A DNA stretch of 64,000 bases from Heterodera schachtii (Eukaryota > Nematoda > Chromadorea > Rhabditida > Heteroderidae), in NCBI GenBank assembly GCA_023374025.1, contig SIJG01000004.1, positions 1,857,226 through 1,921,225 on the forward strand, read 5' to 3'. The notes beneath the pieces are model-generated. The model made no database searches. It was not told the DNA's origin and saw only the letters and a list, made by a program, of their open reading frames with translations. Positions 23,350 to 36,113 of the stretch are shown here, in pieces; position 1 is the stretch's first letter, and the number at the start of each line of letters is the position of its first letter. The position numbers were made by a program, and so were the translations under genes.

Positions 23350-24339
23350 ATGGCTTCTCCGTTGCAACGTCTGATCAAGTGTAATTCCCCCCAAATTGGC
23401 TTTGTTGCGGGTCGAATTCGTTTTGTGCCACATTTTGAAAAATTAGCGGTGCTTTTTTTATTTTGTGCCGTTCTTTCCTTTCACTGCCATTAATTTAGGT
23501 GAGTTGGTCAGCGAATTCGCCAAAAAGTGAGGGCGCGGAACGTTTTGTGAAGGAATTCTGGCCGATTATCAGGTGGGAAGTGAGCAGTTTTTCCTGACTG
23601 ATTATTTTAACAATAATTCCCATTGCTTTCGGATTATTGGGCCAAAATATTGTCTTGAATTATTAACCGTAACTCATTTAGAAAAATTGGCCCATTTTAA
23701 AGACCGATCGAATCCAAAAAGAGAATGGGCGCTCGGCGTTGCCAATAGGCACTGATAAAAGGGATTTTAAAGAAATGCCACAACCAGAATTAGTTAGCAT
23801 TTTTTCCCCCATTTTTTTCTTTCATTGTTTCCCACTGCCCTTTCTCCATTTCTCCCCCTAAATGCGTTTTCCCCCAAGGGAGAACAACCCGAACATCGAA
23901 TACCGACTCACCCGTTCGCACACCGAATGCGACCCTTTCGTCGTGGGCACGTGAGTATCCGTCCCCCTGGGATGGTCTGCTGATGTCCCGATGACTACAG
24001 TACTCTTTCAGATTCCGTTGGGATCGTACTCGAAAACAGAGACTTTGTTGGAAACACCCGCACCAAATTTTGGCAATAATTGAACAATGGTCCATCGGTG
24101 GCGATTATCGGCCCGGTCTTTCACAAATGTTTTATTCATTTTCGAATTGAATTTCAGGGCGAAAGCGCAAAGTGGCGACGATAATTCCACGGGGAATGCA
24201 AATCATAGACAACGAAACGAAGGGACACGAAGTGTTCAAAGTGTTCAGTCGGTGGAAGGGCGAACCCACGGGGAACGCCATGGACCCGAAGAAACACCCG
24301 AATTACTTGTACCATCTGATAAACGAATCTCGGAAATGA
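23350..24339 (+). CDS. mrpl-43: Mitochondrial ribosomal protein mL43
   Basis: Large-subunit protein of the mitochondrial ribosome with a thioredoxin-like fold. Exon 1 (23350 on; IGFVAGRIRFVPHFEKLA) joins VSWSANSPKSEGAERFVKEF (23500-23571), then ENNPNIEYRLTRSHTE and CDPFVVGT (about 23879-23951), KHPHQILAIIEQWSIG (24012 on), and a last exon with KVATIIPRGMQIIDNE and MDPKKHPNYLYHLINESRK before TGA at 24337. The SxxSxGAxxFV and NPxIE patterns are those of mL43. It is on the same strand as MED10, 233 bp downstream, so co-transcription in an operon is plausible. Poly(A)-like AATAAA follows at about 24414. Confidence 0.82.
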
Positions 24340-25929
24340 GGAAAAAAGTAGAGCGACATCATTTGTTTCTTCGAATTTCAAATGGATTTTGGAATTTTAA
24401 AATTTTTCGATGAAATAAATATAAAAAATAATAAATGTGAAAATACAGGTCGATAAATGTTTTATGACTAATTTACACACATAAATACAGTGCTTTTCGA
24501 GTCCTTAGGAACGCGCCGAATTAATCCTAATGACTTCCAATATTTTCCGGGAATTCCCGTTCCCCGTTTTTTCCAAAGTGTCGTGGAAATGTGAATTGCC
24601 TGGTTTTTTCGTATTAAATTTTTCTGGTCTAACCGTTTTTGACAAATTTTGAGTTTGTGGGACTATAATTAATACAATAATTGACAAAAACTAATTTAAA
24701 ACTATATATATTTTTTTGGCTGTATAAACTTTTGTAGTTTGTTTTTAGCTTGAAGAATTGTGTTTATTTTCTGACGGAAATTATTGACGAGAGGAAAATG
24801 AATTTGTAGTTTAAAAATTGCGATTGAATTTTCGGATGAAAAGGGCAAAATGAGGGAGAGAAGACAAAGAAAATGATCAAAAAAATAAAACAGAGAATTA
24901 ATTCTCCGTGAAAAGATAAGAAATTGTGGGAAACACCAAAAACATTTCAGAAGGTGGTCGTCGGTCGGTCACTTTTTCTTCGACTTTTTACGTCGGTGGA
25001 ATAAATAAAAAGAAATCTTTTAATTCATTCAGTGTCCATTTCTGTTGCCACTTTAGTGTTAATTGTAAGTTATAATTAGTGATTAATTAATTAATTAATT
25101 ACACCGTTCGTTTTCTCTCTATTTTTCGTGGCTTTTCCCTCCTCTCCCCCATTTTCTTATAATTAATTTTTTTTTTTTTTTGCTTTGGCTTTTCTGGCTT
25201 TACCTTACTTTGTCCTAGTCCCCACTGTTCCTGTCTTTCACATGTCTTTGTTCACTGACTTTTAATTTTAATCTCTCTTCTCTCTCTCTCCTCTCTCTCC
25301 CTCTCACTTCATGTTTCATCCTCCTCGCTCTCGTTCCTTCTTCTCCCTCTTCCTCTCTCTTCACTTCTCTCGTCCCCTTCTCCCTCTTCCTCTCACTTCT
25401 CTCGTCCCCCTTCTCCCTCCTCTCAACCTCTCTTTTTCTCTTTTTATTCTCTTCTTTCCCTCCTCTCTCTCTTCCACCCTCTCCATCTCTCACCTGTGCT
25501 TTGTCCTTGCTCTTTTTCTTTTCTATCCCTTTTCTCACTATTTCTCCATCCCCATTTATCTCTGTCCGATGGCATTGGCGCAGTCTGTTGATGAATGAAT
25601 TTGTCTATTTAATTTTTCTTGTTCATTTCATTCAATTTGCCATCACAACAGCAGAAAGGGAATGAATTATAAAAGTTGCGTTTTCATATTAAAATTATTT
25701 ATTTAAAATTAAACCGAAATAAAAAAAAAAATTTAAAAATAAAATTCGAAATTCAGTCAAAATTCAAAAACCATTAAATTCTCTTTCTGCTAATGGTGAT
25801 GTGTCCTTTTGCGTTGGAACATCTCTCCCCAAATTTTGTCCTCCGTTTCGTCTTCGTCTTGTCCTTTTTTTGTGATTTTTCCCTCCCATTTTTTAAATTT
25901 TCCCTCCGTTCCCTTCGCTTCGCTTTCGA
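24340..25929. other. Intergenic region before P-glycoprotein
   Basis: AT-rich DNA with a TTAA-rich run near 25085-25100, then a long pyrimidine tract (about 25270-25560, CTCTCT and TTCCTC repeats). Open frames through the tract are low-complexity Ser/Leu/Phe or Lys/Arg/Glu strings on the two strands. No gene is seen. Confidence 0.6.
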
Positions 25930-28900
25930 ATGCCTTCCGTCCGTTTGCCAACCGAAAAGGAAGAGCTTTTGTCCCAAAAAGTCGCCTCTTCCCCCGCTGT
26001 TCGTCCTTCGTTTAGTCACTTTTCCTCCGTTGCTGCCGCTTCATCCGTTGCTGAAAATGAACCTTTGGTGGAAAATGGCGAAAACGATGAACAAAAAGGG
26101 GAAGAAAGAGAAGGGCAGAGAGATGAGAGAGAAGAGAACGCAAATTGCAGAGAAAAAGGGAAATTGGTGCCAATGCGATCAGAAGCCAAAAGGAAGAAAA
26201 ACAAAGGCCGAAGAGCCACCAAATGCGGCACGACAACAGATAATGAGCCCGGGAAGAAGCGACCTGAGTTCGAAAGTGCTTCATATAGAGAAATGGTAGG
26301 AGACACCGAAACGGAATGTACAGTACTCGTTAAATGGACACAGAAATGGATAGTGAAAACTGAGAGATGGGGAGAGGAGGAGGAAAGAAGAGAGGGAAGA
26401 CGAGAGAGCAGGATCAGGAAGAGGGAGAGAAAGAGGGAAGACGAGAGGGCAGGAAGAGAGAATTAAGTCGAGAGGGCAGGAAGAAAGGGGGAGGGAGAGA
26501 GGGGAGGGAGAGAGAAAGAGAGGGAAGACGAGAGGGGGGGGGGAGAAGAGGAAGACGAACTCGAACAAACGAAATGCTTTGTGAAAAAGCACATTCAATT
26601 GGCTCTTTCTTTCCTTTGAATTTGTTCGGTTCGTTCACTTTTTGTCCGTTTGTTAAGCTTCGCTACGCCGACCGTTGTGATTGGCTGCTGTTGGCAGTTG
26701 GCTTTTCCTGTGCTTTGTTCACCGGCGCAGTTATGCCAATTCAGTCGATGATTTTCCGCGGCATTACGGGTCCTTCCTTCCTTCCCTATGCAATAATATC
26801 ATTAATTAAATAATTGTCCAAAATTCGACATTCACAGATGTGCTCATGGAAGGACAGAACCAATTCGAGAATGGCACTTTGGGAGAGTCAATGGACAAAT
26901 TTTGCGCCGGCATTTTGCGTTTTGTGCTTTTGTACTTTCTGTCCGGCGTTGTCATGTTCACTTTTGTGCAGATCGCCGTGAGAACATTTCCCATGCTTTT
27001 GAGTTGTTTTTCTGATCGCTTTTCTCTTTTTTAGATGGGCTCTTTCACCACCCTTTGTGAACGTCAAATCCTCCGAATTCGCCTTAGTCTCTTTCGGGCA
27101 CTTCTTTCCCAAGAGCCCGGTCCATTCTTTTTCCAATCTTTTCTCATTTCTTTTGTCCAATTTTCTCTCTTTTTTCCATTTTAGCTTGGTTTGATCGTCC
27201 TGCCAACCAAGTGGGCGCATTGGCCCAGAAAATGTCTTCGTCAGTGAATGAAATTTACGCTTGACATTCATTCATTAGATATTAATTCTTCAGAGGGATG
27301 GACCGAATTCGGGAGGGAATGAGTGACAAATTGGCATTTATTGTCCAATCTTTGTCCGCTTGCGTTGCCGGCATTGTTTATGCTTTTTATATGAGGTGGA
27401 TTTGACTTTCTCTGATCCCTTTTTATTCTCTTTTTCCCTTTTCCTTTCTCAGTTGGCAAATGGCTCTAATGATGCTTTTGGTGTTCCCTTTTATCATTTT
27501 GGCCTTTTTTGGCTCCGCGTCCGCCGTTTCTCACGCCGTTCGCGGAGAAATGAGTGCCTATTCAGCGGCAGGGGCAGTCGCGCAGGAAGTGTTGGAGGGC
27601 ATTCGGACGGTGGGAACGAAAAATGAATAAAATGAAAGGGACGCAAATTGAAAATGGGGGCCAATCAATCGATAGAACAAACGATGGACCAATCAATTAG
27701 CACAAATGGCACCCATTAAAGGTGGCGGCATTCAATGCGCAGCCTTTTGAGTTGGCGCGTTACAAAAGGCATTTGGGTGAGTTGGGCAATTAATTAATTG
27801 GTCAAAAAGTTCAATCGATTGCGCTCAAAAGACGACGGCCGTCGCGTGGGCATTCGAAAGGCTTTGACGGTGGCCTTTTTCGGCGGGATTCACCTGCTGG
27901 TGATGTTCTGTTCCATGGGCGTTGCCTTTTGGTACGGCACCACTTTGGTGTTGGATGGGTCCATTTCTCCGGGGACGGTTTTCGCCGTTTTTTGGTAAGC
28001 CATGGCCTAATGCCATTCCATCGGCCAATTGGTTTTGCCAGGTCAGTCCTCATCGGTGCCTCGCGCATTGGCCAAGCACTTCCCCAAATGGGTGTCATTA
28101 TGGGTGCCAAATTGGCTGCCGGAGAAATGTTTGCCATCATCGACAGGGTGAGCAAAGCTCCTTAATCAGACTAAATTCGTACATTAATTGACTTTTTCTC
28201 TTCAGAAGCCCTCTCTCAACGCCACAAATTCGGCCGGCATTCGTCCGAGTGCCGTAAAAGGCGCCATCGAATTTAACGACGTTCACTTTGCTTATCCCTC
28301 GCGCCCCCAACTAAAAGTGCTGAAGAGCGTTTCGTTGCGCATCGATGCGGGCGAATCGGTGGCATTAGTCGGACACAGCGGAAGCGGAAAGTCAACGATA
28401 GTGGCACTGCTGATGCGATTCTACGAAGCCACAAAGGTAATCTTCTGCTGATGCAATGTTTGGGTACGGTAGACACAGTAACGGTCCGAACGACACGGTA
28501 GAAAGCTAAAGGTTCTCTTTGTCCTTTTAGGGCTGCGTTTCGCTCGACGGCGTTCCTTTGAGCGATTTGAATGTGCCGTGGCTGCGCCAAACCATTGGCC
28601 TTGTGCAGCAGGAACCCGTTCTGTTCGCCGCAACGGTGGAGGACAATTTGCGCATGGGAAGAGAAGAAGCGACCAAGGTGGAGGACGAAAAGCGGGGAAA
28701 ACAATTAATGAAAGGGAAACGAAGGAGGAAATGGAGACGGCGTGTCGGATGGCAAATGCCATCGGATTTATCAACAAATTGCCCCAAGGCTTCAAAACGC
28801 TGGTGGGCCAAGGCGGAATTCAATTGTCCGGAGGGCAAAAGCAACGGTCAGCGAAGGGCACAAATGGGTTGCCCATTTTTATATGTTTTTCAATTAGCTT

Positions 28901-31900
28901 GGCCATTGCGCGTGTTTTGTTGCGAAACCCGCGCATTTTGTTGTTGGACGAGGCCACTTCCGCGTTGGATGCCGAAAGTGAACAAATTGTGCAGGAAGCC
29001 ATTGGTCGGTTGGCATTTTGCCATTTCCGAATTGTGCCAATGTGCACCTGATAAATGCGAATGGCACCACTCAAATTGCCATTTTTGCCTTTCTTCACAG
29101 ACAATGCTTCCTCGGGACGGACGACCATTACCATTGCCCATCGCCTTTCGACAGTGCGAAATGCGGACAGAATAGTCGTTTTTGAGCATGGTCAAATTGT
29201 AGAGATGGGCAACCACGAGGAACTGATGGGAAGGCCCAACTCCGTTTACAAGCAAATGGTGCCGAATAAAAATGAAAAAAGGGTTAAAGTGGGGGGGGGG
29301 GACAAAAGAACAGAGAAAGAAAGAAAGTTAATAGGGCCAATTAAATGGCATTTTAGGTAATGGCCCAACAAATTGAAAAGGAAAAGCCAAAGGGAGCCGA
29401 AGCGGGAGAAGGCGCTTTTGGTAATTAATTGGAAGATTATCGAATTTGGCCATGACTTTGACAGACGGCGAAACTCAGCGCAAAATCAGCGAAAACGCAT
29501 CGGAACGCAAAATGGCGCGGATGTCGGAGAGAATGCGCCGTTCGATTAGTTCAGTGAAATCCGTTGGGCTGACGAGCACCGCCGGAGGGGACGAAGAAGC
29601 GAAATTGGAGGAGTAATGGACCAAGCACAACACAGCACAGAACACTTTGATCTTGTTTGACAGGTTGGACGACGAACTGCACGAGATGGGAGCTCGGCCT
29701 GCGTCTCCGCTGGACATTCTGCGATATGCTGGGCCCGAAATGCCCTTTGTATTCGTCGGTGTGGTCAGTCGGCCATTTGGCCAGCCATTCGGAGCAGGAC
29801 AAAACGTCGCCGGACGAGAAAAATAACCAAAAAATAAGACAGATTTTTTGGCGCCATAGATTAATAGCAAGCACATAAAGCATCGTTTGTTTACGGCGAT
29901 GTTTCGGCCGGCGGTATTTTTGGGTGCACCGCCTTTCCCTCCCCCGCCCCCTCACTTTTCAGCTCACCGCCTTTCTGCGCGGCGTTTCTTGGCCTTTGTT
30001 CTCCGTCATTTATGGCCGTCTGTTTCTGTCTCTGTCCGAGTCCATTGGGCTGTTCTCCGATCGCCACTCTGATCAGCTCTCCGCGCTGTCCACCCAAACT
30101 CTGTTCAGTTCGTCCGCTTTTGTCGCTTTGGGCTTCTTGTCCGGGCTGAGCACTTTCGTCTCGGGTTCACTGCTTGGCATCGTTGGCGAACGCCTCACAG
30201 AACGGCTGAGGCAATTCGGAGATGGCAATTCGTTGGTTTACTCCTCCGTTTTAGGTTGGATGTGTTTCGGTCCATTCTTTCCCAAGGTAATTAACTGCGG
30301 GCGAGCAAAACGATGTGTACTAATTATGTCCTCAGATGGCTATTTCTTTGACAATCCCCGCCACTCCCCCGGCAAATTGGCCACTCGTCTCGCCACCGAT
30401 GCCCCAAATGTGCAGGTGGCAATTGACCAGCGACTTGCCGAAGTGCTTCAGGGCGTCGTGTCGTTACTCGCCGGAATTTCGGTGGCCTTTTACTTTGGGT
30501 GGGTCCGTTCAAAATGGTTGCGACCGTGGCACTTTCCGCCTTTAGTTGGAATGTCGCCCCGATTGGACTCGGCACTTCCATTATTCTCGTCATCCTCCAA
30601 AGCTTCGTCTCCAATTACTTAAAGCGTCGTGGCATGCGCGACTTGCAAGTGAATTCCGACCGCACTGATCACTTTCACCAATCACTCCGAAAGCATTCAG
30701 GCGGCTGAAGAAGCCTCCAAAATGGCCACCGAATCGTTGGAATATGTGCGGACAGTTCAGGCACTGAATGGGCAGGGAAAAGCGTACCGGACATTCTCCG
30801 AAGCGATGCGAAAGCCCCACCGAATGGCCATCACCCGAGGCACTCACTCACTTCGATGGGCTCCCTTTTGGCCATTCATTGAAACAGCAATTGCCTTTAG
30901 GCCTTTGGACTTCTCTGTCGTTCGCCCTCACTTCCTCCTTCGTCAGCTTCAACTTCGGCTTCACCTATTGCCTGGGAATGCTTCTGATCCGTGCCGGTCA
31001 CACCACCCCTTTTGTACTGTTCCAAGTTGTCGAAGCTCTTAACATGGCCTCCTTCATGATAATGGCCGCGGCAGCGTATTTCCCCGAATATTTAAGGGCA
31101 CGCTTTTCTGCGGGGTGCGCTCATTTGGGAAGGGGGCACGAAATAGCGCACTTTCAGGCTTATGTTCGCAATGATACGGCTAAAGCCGCGCATTGACAGT
31201 CTCTCCGACAAAGGAATCAAAACGGCATGCGCATTTTAACTTAAACTTTTTATTTTGTGTTTTTTCACTTTAGCCCATCGAAGGCCGTCTCGAACTCCAA
31301 TCCGTCCAATTTGCCTATCCAAATGGGCAAAAACAATTGGCATTGGACGGACTGTCATTGTCAGCGTCGGTGGGCAAGCGAATTGCCGTGGTTGGGCCCA
31401 GCGGATGTGGGAAGAGTACGGTGGTACAACTGCTGGAAAGGCATTACGATCCAATCGGTGAACGGACGGACGGAGCCTTTGAATACCGGAAAAGCCCCTT
31501 CAGGCGGCTCAATTTGTGTGGACGGCGTGGACATTCGCCAGCTTAGCATCAGACACCTGCGGCATTGCATGGCGCTGGTAAATGAGGCAGGGGAGGGGGG
31601 TAATTAGGGTTAATTAGTCAATGGGTTGATTTAATCTGCTCACAAAGGTTGGACAGGAACCGACTCTGTTCAATTTGAGCATTCGCGAGAACATCGCCTA
31701 CGGACTGACGGAAAAGGAAGCGACGGAGGAACGAATAACACGAGCAGCCAAAATAGCAAACATTCACCAATTTGTGGAGACGTTACCCCAGGCAAAGAAT
31801 GGATCACCGAAAATTTGAATTGGACATTTCAGAAATACGAAACGCCGGTGGGGGGACGGGGGACGCAATTGTCGGGGGGACAGAGACAACGCATTGCAAT

Positions 31901-32342
31901 TGCACGAGCGATTGTGCGCGACCCGCGCATTTTGTTGCTGGACGAAGCGACCAGTGCGCTTGACACCGAAAGCGAAAAGGTGGTCAATTTAAACACTAAT
32001 GGACCCCATCAGCAGGAACTCCGTACGATTGGCCGATGAGGGGGGGGGGGGGGGAGGGATGGGCCAATTTATTTTTTACGATTTTCTTTTGTTGTTAATG
32101 GAGTCCCTTTTCCGATTGTCCAAGAGGCGTTGGAGAAGGCCAGCGAGGGAAGGACTTGCGTTGTAATTGCCCACCGTTTGGCCACCGTTCAATCGGCCGA
32201 TTTAATTGTTGTGATGCGCGAAGGGCGCGTGGTGGAAATGGGCACGCATCAGCAGCTGCTCCAACGGCGAGGCCTTTACTTCGGACTGATCCAAAAACAA
32301 ACGACGCCCGGGGCGATGGGAAGCAAAGCAACGACCGATTGA
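25930..32342 (+). CDS. P-glycoprotein, full ABCB transporter
   Basis: ATP-driven efflux pump of the plasma membrane, with two membrane domains and two ATPase domains. A hydrophilic N-terminus (25930-26295) leads after a GA-rich intron into [19 protein letters not shown]1 has Walker [10 protein letters not shown] (about 28373), the Q-loop LVQQEPVLF, signature LSGGQKQR, Walker [12 protein letters not shown] and H-loop IAHRLSTV. A linker (29370-29730) follows, then TMD2 ([45 protein letters not shown]). NBD2 has GPSGCGKST (about 31396), [28 protein letters not shown] and IAHRLATV. The end is TGA 32340-32342 with AATAAA at 32415. All ATPase motifs are present in both halves. Four introns in the second half begin with GC. 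The junction near 31985-32127 (a poly-G intron) is uncertain by a few residues. Which nematode pgp paralogue this is cannot be told. Confidence 0.95.
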
Positions 32343-32912
32343 CCAAACCCATGGAACCGACCTCATTTCAAAAACCTTATCAATCAGTTTTAAAAAAGCA
32401 CATTTCCATTTGGCAATAAAATTCCTCAAAAATCAGCATTTCTCTTAAAACACCAAAAAATGCAAGCCAATATTTAATTTAACAGACATGTTTTCCGTTT
32501 AACAATTAAAAGCATGAATTTCTTGTCATAGGAAGAATTAAATAGAAACAATGTTCCTTGAAAAAAAAGTTATTAAAAAATATGGCATTATTTTCATCAA
32601 TTTTTTTTTGCCAATTTTCATCACTATTTAATTTAGTTAACTATACACAGTCAGGTGCATAAGTACGTATCAGGGGTGGGACGCGACTGCGATTCGCGGC
32701 GTTTTTTTTTTTTGCGCGACCGCGGCAATTTGAATCCGCGACTGCGGTATTTTTTTACGCGGCGCGCCGCGTATTTTTGGGACAAAATTTTATAAAGAAA
32801 ATTTTTTGAAGCGATTGTCTTTTTTGAATTGAAAACTGACAGATGAACAGCAGAAGAAGTCGAGTCGAATGAAGAGAGGCCGAATTTGTGGTGCTGCCCA
32901 ACATCAAGCGCA
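32343..32912. other. Intergenic region with a GC-rich repeated block
   Basis: AT-rich after the P-glycoprotein 3' end. From 32676 to 32772 there is an island in which CGCGACTGCG occurs twice and the palindrome GGCGCGCC once, broken by T runs. The 5' leader of the kinase gene probably begins within it or just after. No exon is seen. Confidence 0.5.
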
Positions 32913-34501
32913 ATGGAGACGGACGAACAGATGTGGGACATGCCCTACTACCACGGACTGGTGCGTTTTGGTCGTTGGCATGCAATTATGACCGCTAATG
33001 CTTTTTCTTGTTTAGCTGCCCCGAGAGGACGTCAATGATCTGCTGGTCAAAGAGGGCGACTTCCTGATCCGCATGAGCGAGGAGACTTCAGGACAGGACC
33101 GAATCTACGTGCTCTCTGTCGTCGCGGGAGGCCACAAGCATCATCTCATCTTTCGCTCCGAGCGTGGAATGATCGCGGTGGACTTCAAACACGAAAGAGG
33201 CTACAGGACAATGCGGCGCTTCATCGAGACACATCTGAGCAAAAGAGACGCGGTGGTTGACGTGAGTTTGGTGGGGAGAGAGGGGGGAAGACGCTAACTT
33301 CCCCGAATTCCCTTTTTCAGCAGAGGAAAGTGATTCTCCTGAAAGGGGTCGGCCGGCAGAAATGGGAGCTCGCACATTCGACCATCACGCAGGGCGCTGA
33401 ACTGGGCAAGGGCGCGTTCGGCGTTGTCAAGCGTGGCGTCTTCCGCGACCCAACCATCGGGCAGCCAGTGCAGGTGGCCATCAAGGAGGTGTCACAGACG
33501 AGCACAAAGGCACAGGTAGAATGGGCGGGCAGAAAATTGAATTTCAGCCTTTTAATCGATTCCCCTCCCCATTTTTCAGATCAAGGAGTTCATGAACGAA
33601 GCGAGGATCATGCGCCATTTGGAACACAAAAATGTCATCAAATTCTACGGCGTTGCTGTTGGCCGCGAACCGCTGATGGTCCTCATGGAGCTGGCGTCCG
33701 ACGGCTCGCTCGACACGTATCTCAAGAAGACGAAAAGAAGTCCGCGCAGCAAACTCTTCATGTGCTACGGAGCCGCCGCGGGACTGGACCACGTGCACTC
33801 CAAGGGCATCCTGCATCGCCGCCAGGAACTGCCTCTTCTCAGAAAACACGGTGGGTTTCTGCTTTTCGCATTGTGACCAGCGCATAATTTGCCGTTTTCT
33901 TTCAGGTAAAGGTGGCAGACTTTGGTCTCGCATTCAAAGGACCGTCGAAGCCGGTGGAAAAGGGCAAGCCGATGCCGATCGGATGGCTGTCGCCGGAGAC
34001 GATGCGCGAACGCACATTCACGCCGAAGAGTGACACGTGGGCCTACGGAGTGCTCTGCTGGGAGATCTTCAGCAACGCGCAACAGCCCTACCAGTTCATG
34101 TCCAACAACGACGTAGCCCCGATGGGGAGTGCAGTGGGAGGAGGGGGGGGGGGGAGGTTGAAATCGAACTTCCCATTTTCAGAATCATCTCCCCTCCTTT
34201 TTTTCAGGTTCTGCGCGGCACACGACTCCGCTTCCCCAATGTGACGCCGCCTCCATTTGCGGAATTCATCAGAGCGAACGTTTGGACTGCCGACGACGGT
34301 AATGTTTTTTGTTTTTGTTTTAAACATTTTCAATTATAATGTTTCCCTTCCCTTTCAGTGCGCCGCTATTCAATGAGGGATGTACTCGCCTGGATCGAGC
34401 AACACATCGATGAGCTGATCGACGATACCACAGCATCGCGGCACGACACAACGACGACTCGAAACCGCGGATCCCGTCAAGGCTCTCGATCTGGCCCATA
34501 G
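32913..34501 (+). CDS. SH2-tyrosine kinase (Fes/Fer-like), catalytic loop frameshifted
   Basis: Cytoplasmic non-receptor tyrosine kinase of the short SH2-kinase group that is expanded in nematodes. The ATG at 32913 is followed by an SH2 domain (YYHGLLPREDVNDLL, then GDFLIRMSEE with the phosphotyrosine-binding Arg). The kinase has GKGAFGVV, VAIKEV with the ATP-site Lys and EFMNEARIMRHLEHKNVIKF (33585 on). In the exon ending at 33851 the frame reads GILHR and then shifts: the codons for the rest of HRDLAARN are missing about 8 nt (near 33818), while ARNCLFSENT continues in another frame. After the next intron VADFGLA, PIGWLSPETM and SDTWAYGVLCWEIF are intact, and the end is a basic Ser/Arg tail with TAG at 34499. 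As read, the product stops early and lacks the catalytic Asp: a recent pseudogene or an assembly error. Confidence 0.88.
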
Positions 34502-35983
34502 AAGATGGTGATCAATGTGTCGCTGATGTGTTTAATGTACTTTATGTGTGTTGTATATATGTATATGAGTGTATATTACGTCGCTGTTGTATCAATATTT
34601 ACTGCATTGTCCCGTATTTCGGTCAAATGACTGTCATATTTGTATTTGTCATGAATAAATGATAATAATCCATGGCCAATTTGATTTAAGGGTATATAAA
34701 AATTAAAAATATAAGCATCATTTTTACGAATTTTTGAGATGAACCAATAAATGACAGTGCAGAGAAAAAACATGAAAATTCCAAAAAATTTCCCGGCGGC
34801 GCCGGAGGGCCCCCCCCTGTGTTCCCAAAAAGTTTTAAACATTTTTGTTGATTTTTTTTGTCAGCTTCAGGGAATGGCCGTGAATCTGGATTAAAATTCT
34901 CCAAAATGCTGATTTTTGACCCCAAATGTTGATTTTCTGCTCTCTGGCTGGCCAAACTCCTCTGTCTTTTCCATTCTCTTCTTCCTTTCTTTTTTCTCTC
35001 TTTCTTTGCCTTTTTTTTTAATTTGTTCAAAATTGTCGTAAATATTTGTTAAATTGTTTTACTTCTCCAAGTTTCGTTTCTTTTGTCAATTTGCTGTTTC
35101 GCACTTGAAAATCCAAAACCTTCGCCCATCCGTCCCTTTCCCTTCGTTTTTCCCTTTTTCCTTTCAACTCTTTCCCTTCTCACATTCAGCATTTATTTTC
35201 CTTACTTTCTTTCTCCGTCCTTCACATTTCCGCTGACATTTCATCCAAAACGAATAACAAAAACAACTTAATGGCTCCTTCACTCTAACTCTTATCCCTC
35301 CCTCTCTTTCCACCCTACTCTCTCTCACCCCTTTCTCTCTCACGCCACACACATTCTATCTCCTATTTCACTTCCTCCGTTCTTATGTACCCATTTCCCT
35401 TCCAATTGTTCTCTATCCCTTTCCTTTCTTTCTCTCCCCCTACACTCTGTCTTTTTCTTTCTCCCAACTCAAAAGCGATCTTTGTTCAATTTAAAATAGA
35501 ATGTATTAAGGGCTAACGCACTCATTTACCTTTTTTTTTCTTCAAAAGCAAAAGTTAAATGCATTAAATTATGAATGAGAAAAAATATAATTATATACAA
35601 CAAACCAAAAGAACAAAAACTGTGACTCCATTTCATGGCCAAAAAATATTTGGGTGAGTTGGCGAAACGTCCGATTGGCTTAGTTGGCGAAATGTCATTT
35701 GGTGAGATATCCAGTTGGCGTTGTCCGTACACCGTCGTAGAGACATACGGTTTTTGTATTTTTGTAATAAATTTTGTGCTCTCTGTCCGTGTATCATTTT
35801 CCGTAAAAAAATTTTCCAGCCTCCCTATGGTTTTTTTTCCCGAAAATTTCCCTATTTCAAGCATGAGAGAGAGGAAGAGAAAGGGGGAAGAATTGGTTGA
35901 AGGAGACAGAAGAGAGATGCATTCATATTTCTGGAAAGCTCTGCAATGGAAGTGCTGCTCACCCCGTCATACTACCCTTGCAG

Positions 35984-36113
35984 TGTCTCCCCTGCTCTGT
36001 TTCTTTTCCCTCTTTCATTTCTCTTCCTTTCCCCAATGTCTCCCCTGCTCTGTTTCTTTTCCCTCTTTCATTTCTCTTCCTTTCCCCAATGTCTCCCCTG
36101 CTCTGTTTCTTTG
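35984..36113 (+). repeat. 53-bp tandem repeat, about 2.5 copies
   Basis: The unit begins TGTCTCCCCTGCTCTGTTTC and ends TTCCTTTCCCCAA. Copies lie at 35984-36036 and 36037-36089, with a partial third to about 36113. The first two are identical, so expansion is recent. It sits in pyrimidine-rich non-coding DNA. Confidence 0.9.

Noticed and set aside
24087..24413. Alternative frame over the last mL43 exon (AKAQSGDDNSTG...)
   Set aside because: Polar and without pattern; the other frame joins the previous exon in phase and reads as a compact ribosomal-protein tail ending near the poly(A) signal.
25215..25560. Long complementary frames in the pyrimidine tract
   Set aside because: Lys/Arg/Glu or Ser/Leu/Phe strings that follow the CT repeat; typical simple-sequence artefacts.
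27760..27840. GC donor or frameshift in the first half of P-glycoprotein
   Set aside because: Using the acceptor after GCGCTCAAAAG instead of the earlier AAAAAG gives [16 protein letters not shown] in phase with a normal GT donor, so no anomaly is needed.
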